DNA of 51,761 nucleotides from a bacterium (lineage in GTDB: Bacteria > Vulcanimicrobiota > Xenobia > Xenobiales > Xenobiaceae), in contig JAFTAM010000177.1 in the NCBI GenBank assembly GCA_017458675.1, forward strand, positions 1-51,761. The letters are read 5' to 3'. A program made the translations under genes and the position numbers. The notes beneath the pieces were generated by a model. The model was not told the origin of the DNA and ran no database searches. It saw nothing but the letters and a program-made list of their open reading frames with translations. How positions within the stretch are numbered: the stretch's first letter is position 1; the number at the start of each line of letters is the position of its first letter. Below are positions 50,681 through 51,761 of the stretch, in pieces.

Positions 50681-51664
50681 ATGGCTTTAATCAGAGGTCA
50701 AAAATTAAAATTATCAGCCTTAACTCCGGCGACCGATATTGATGTCGGTATCGCCTGCAACTTCAGCGGCGCAGGCTCAGTTGACATAACCTGCTTCGGA
50801 GTTGACGCCAACAGTCGGCTCTCCGACGATCGCTATTTCATTTTCTACAATCAAAAGAACAGTCCTCAGAACGAGATAATCAAAAGAGATACCAACAGCC
50901 CTAATGCGTCTGTATTTTCGGTTTCTCTGGGCAGACTGCCGCAGCACATTCAGCGTCTGGTCTTTACCGCCGCCATCGACGGCGCCGGCTCAATGTCTCA
51001 GCTTGCGCCTTCGGTCTTCAGCATATCTGTTCAGGGCAGGGAGGTCGACAGATACGACTTTGACGGCCGCAGCTTCCAGAATGAAAAAGCCATTATCGTT
51101 GCGGAGCTTTACCTCAAGGGCGAATGGCGCTTAGGCATTGTAGGCCAGGGCTTCAACGGCGGACTGTCCGCCCTTTTAAAGCATTACGGAGGAGAAGAAG
51201 AAAGTTCCGCTCCGCCTCCGCCGCCCCAGCCCTATGCTCAGCCCGCGCCGGCTCAGTATCCGCCTCAGCCCCAGCAGAATTATTCTCAAAATTCCATGAG
51301 CTACCAGCAAAACGGCGTTTACAGCCAGCAGCCGGAAAATGCTCAGAACTTTGCCAACCGCTATCAGCCTACCGGCATTCAGGACAACAACCCTGCTCCT
51401 GCCGGGAACATGACTCCCATGTATCAGATGGCGGCCCTTTCGATGGGCTATCCTATGATGATGGGCGCTTTGAGCATGGGCACCTTAGCCTGTCCGCCTC
51501 ATCTCGCCATGATGTCCGCCCACGATCCCGGCGAATCGATAGTCGGCGCGCAGATGGGAGTTTTAGGAGGCTTCAACCGAGCCTTCAATATGTGCTCTCA
51601 GGACTACGCCGAGCCCTCCCATGCCGATTCCCTCAGCGATCGAATTTTCTGCGGAGATATGTAA
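50681..51664 (+). CDS. Divergent TerD-domain protein with Pro/Gln-rich tail
   Basis: Protein of 327 residues from ATG 50681. Residues 1-170 form a TerD-like domain close to the N-terminal one of the gene upstream (MALIRGQKLKLSALT, DITCFGVDANSRLSDDRYFIFYNQ, GIVGQGFNGGLSALLKHYGG). A Pro/Gln/Tyr-rich disordered linker at about 176-240 follows, then a Met/Gly-rich helical end (MSMGYPMMMGALSMGTLACP-like). The usual Asp calcium pattern is weak. 50681 is preferred over 50633 and 50675 because AGGA lies about 9 nt upstream and MALIRGQK matches its sister gene. Its start lies 29 nt after the preceding stop, so the two form one unit. Confidence 0.85.
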   Translation: MALIRGQKLKLSALTPATDIDVGIACNFSGAGSVDITCFGVDANSRLSDDRYFIFYNQKNSPQNEIIKRDTNSPNASVFSVSLGRLPQHIQRLVFTAAIDGAGSMSQLAPSVFSISVQGREVDRYDFDGRSFQNEKAIIVAELYLKGEWRLGIVGQGFNGGLSALLKHYGGEEESSAPPPPPQPYAQPAPAQYPPQPQQNYSQNSMSYQQNGVYSQQPENAQNFANRYQPTGIQDNNPAPAGNMTPMYQMAALSMGYPMMMGALSMGTLACPPHLAMMSAHDPGESIVGAQMGVLGGFNRAFNMCSQDYAEPSHADSLSDRIFCGDM

Positions 51665-51761
51665 TTAAAGAAAATTTTACGAAGCTTAATCTCTTCTCTG
51701 CAGCTCTGCTGTGAAGCGTTTAAGCTTTGATAACTATGATAAAGGAAAAAGAACAAAAAAA

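Noticed and set aside
51736..51761. Possible start of another gene at the right edge
   Set aside because: An ATG with eight open codons reaches the window end, but there is no ribosome site and too little sequence to judge.

Overview
The window is about 51.8 kb of moderately GC-rich bacterial chromosome and is densely coding on both strands. It carries no rRNA, tRNA, CRISPR array, phage or IS gene that I can see. An envelope protease with a signal peptide, a lipoprotein-type signal, an iron-dependent alcohol dehydrogenase and a YgeW-type carbamoyltransferase suggest an uncultivated, probably anaerobic, host- or sediment-associated bacterium. The rare gene content (Tubulin_2, TerD and AIM24 families, a MutL/membrane-protein cluster) fits a poorly sampled lineage, but I cannot name the phylum from sequence alone. 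GTG and TTG starts are common, and several starts below were chosen by Shine-Dalgarno position.

Left third (1-17 kb): a partial all-helical unknown protein on the minus strand, then plus-strand amidase, metallo-beta-lactamase-fold hydrolase and TatD. A large tubulin-like GTPase follows (4705-7620), then an HtrA/DegP protease with an AIM24-family protein. YgeW (minus) and class II fructose-bisphosphate aldolase (plus) flank a promoter that carries a perfect inverted repeat. A long Ig-like (Big_2) repeat lipoprotein at 13.2-16.9 kb is interrupted by one in-frame TGA.

Middle (17-31 kb): minus-strand alpha/beta hydrolase, phosphodiester glycosidase and GH13 amylase; then a plus-strand SRPBCC protein, a gluzincin-like metalloprotein, an Fe-alcohol dehydrogenase, a secreted IPT/carboxypeptidase-regulatory protein, a Fur-family regulator and an orphan MalG-like permease. 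The gaps here and elsewhere hold two families of short repeats: 22-bp tandem units beginning TGTCAT, and palindromic elements with GGTTTT arms.

31.5-41.5 kb is the most interesting block. It is a tightly packed minus-strand run of a beta-propeller/DUF6754-like membrane protein, three more membrane proteins, a small membrane or PH-like protein, a 109-residue protein, a MutL/GlmL-type ASKHA ATPase and a barrel-sandwich/KOW-like protein. It is flanked by a catalytically degraded SDR and an acyl-CoA ligase. MutL proteins are normally tied to B12-dependent mutases, yet no mutase is present, so this looks like an uncharacterised membrane-associated ATPase system.

Right end (41.7-51.7 kb): a bifunctional-nuclease-domain protein coupled to a degenerate HD-GYP protein, a nitroreductase, and a Ter-type stress locus. 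The locus has two canonical TerD genes on the minus strand and two divergent TerD-domain proteins on the plus strand. One of these contains a 67-codon overlapping reading frame with its own strong ribosome-binding site. A GT-C-like membrane protein and a second TatD paralogue sit between the two TerD pairs.
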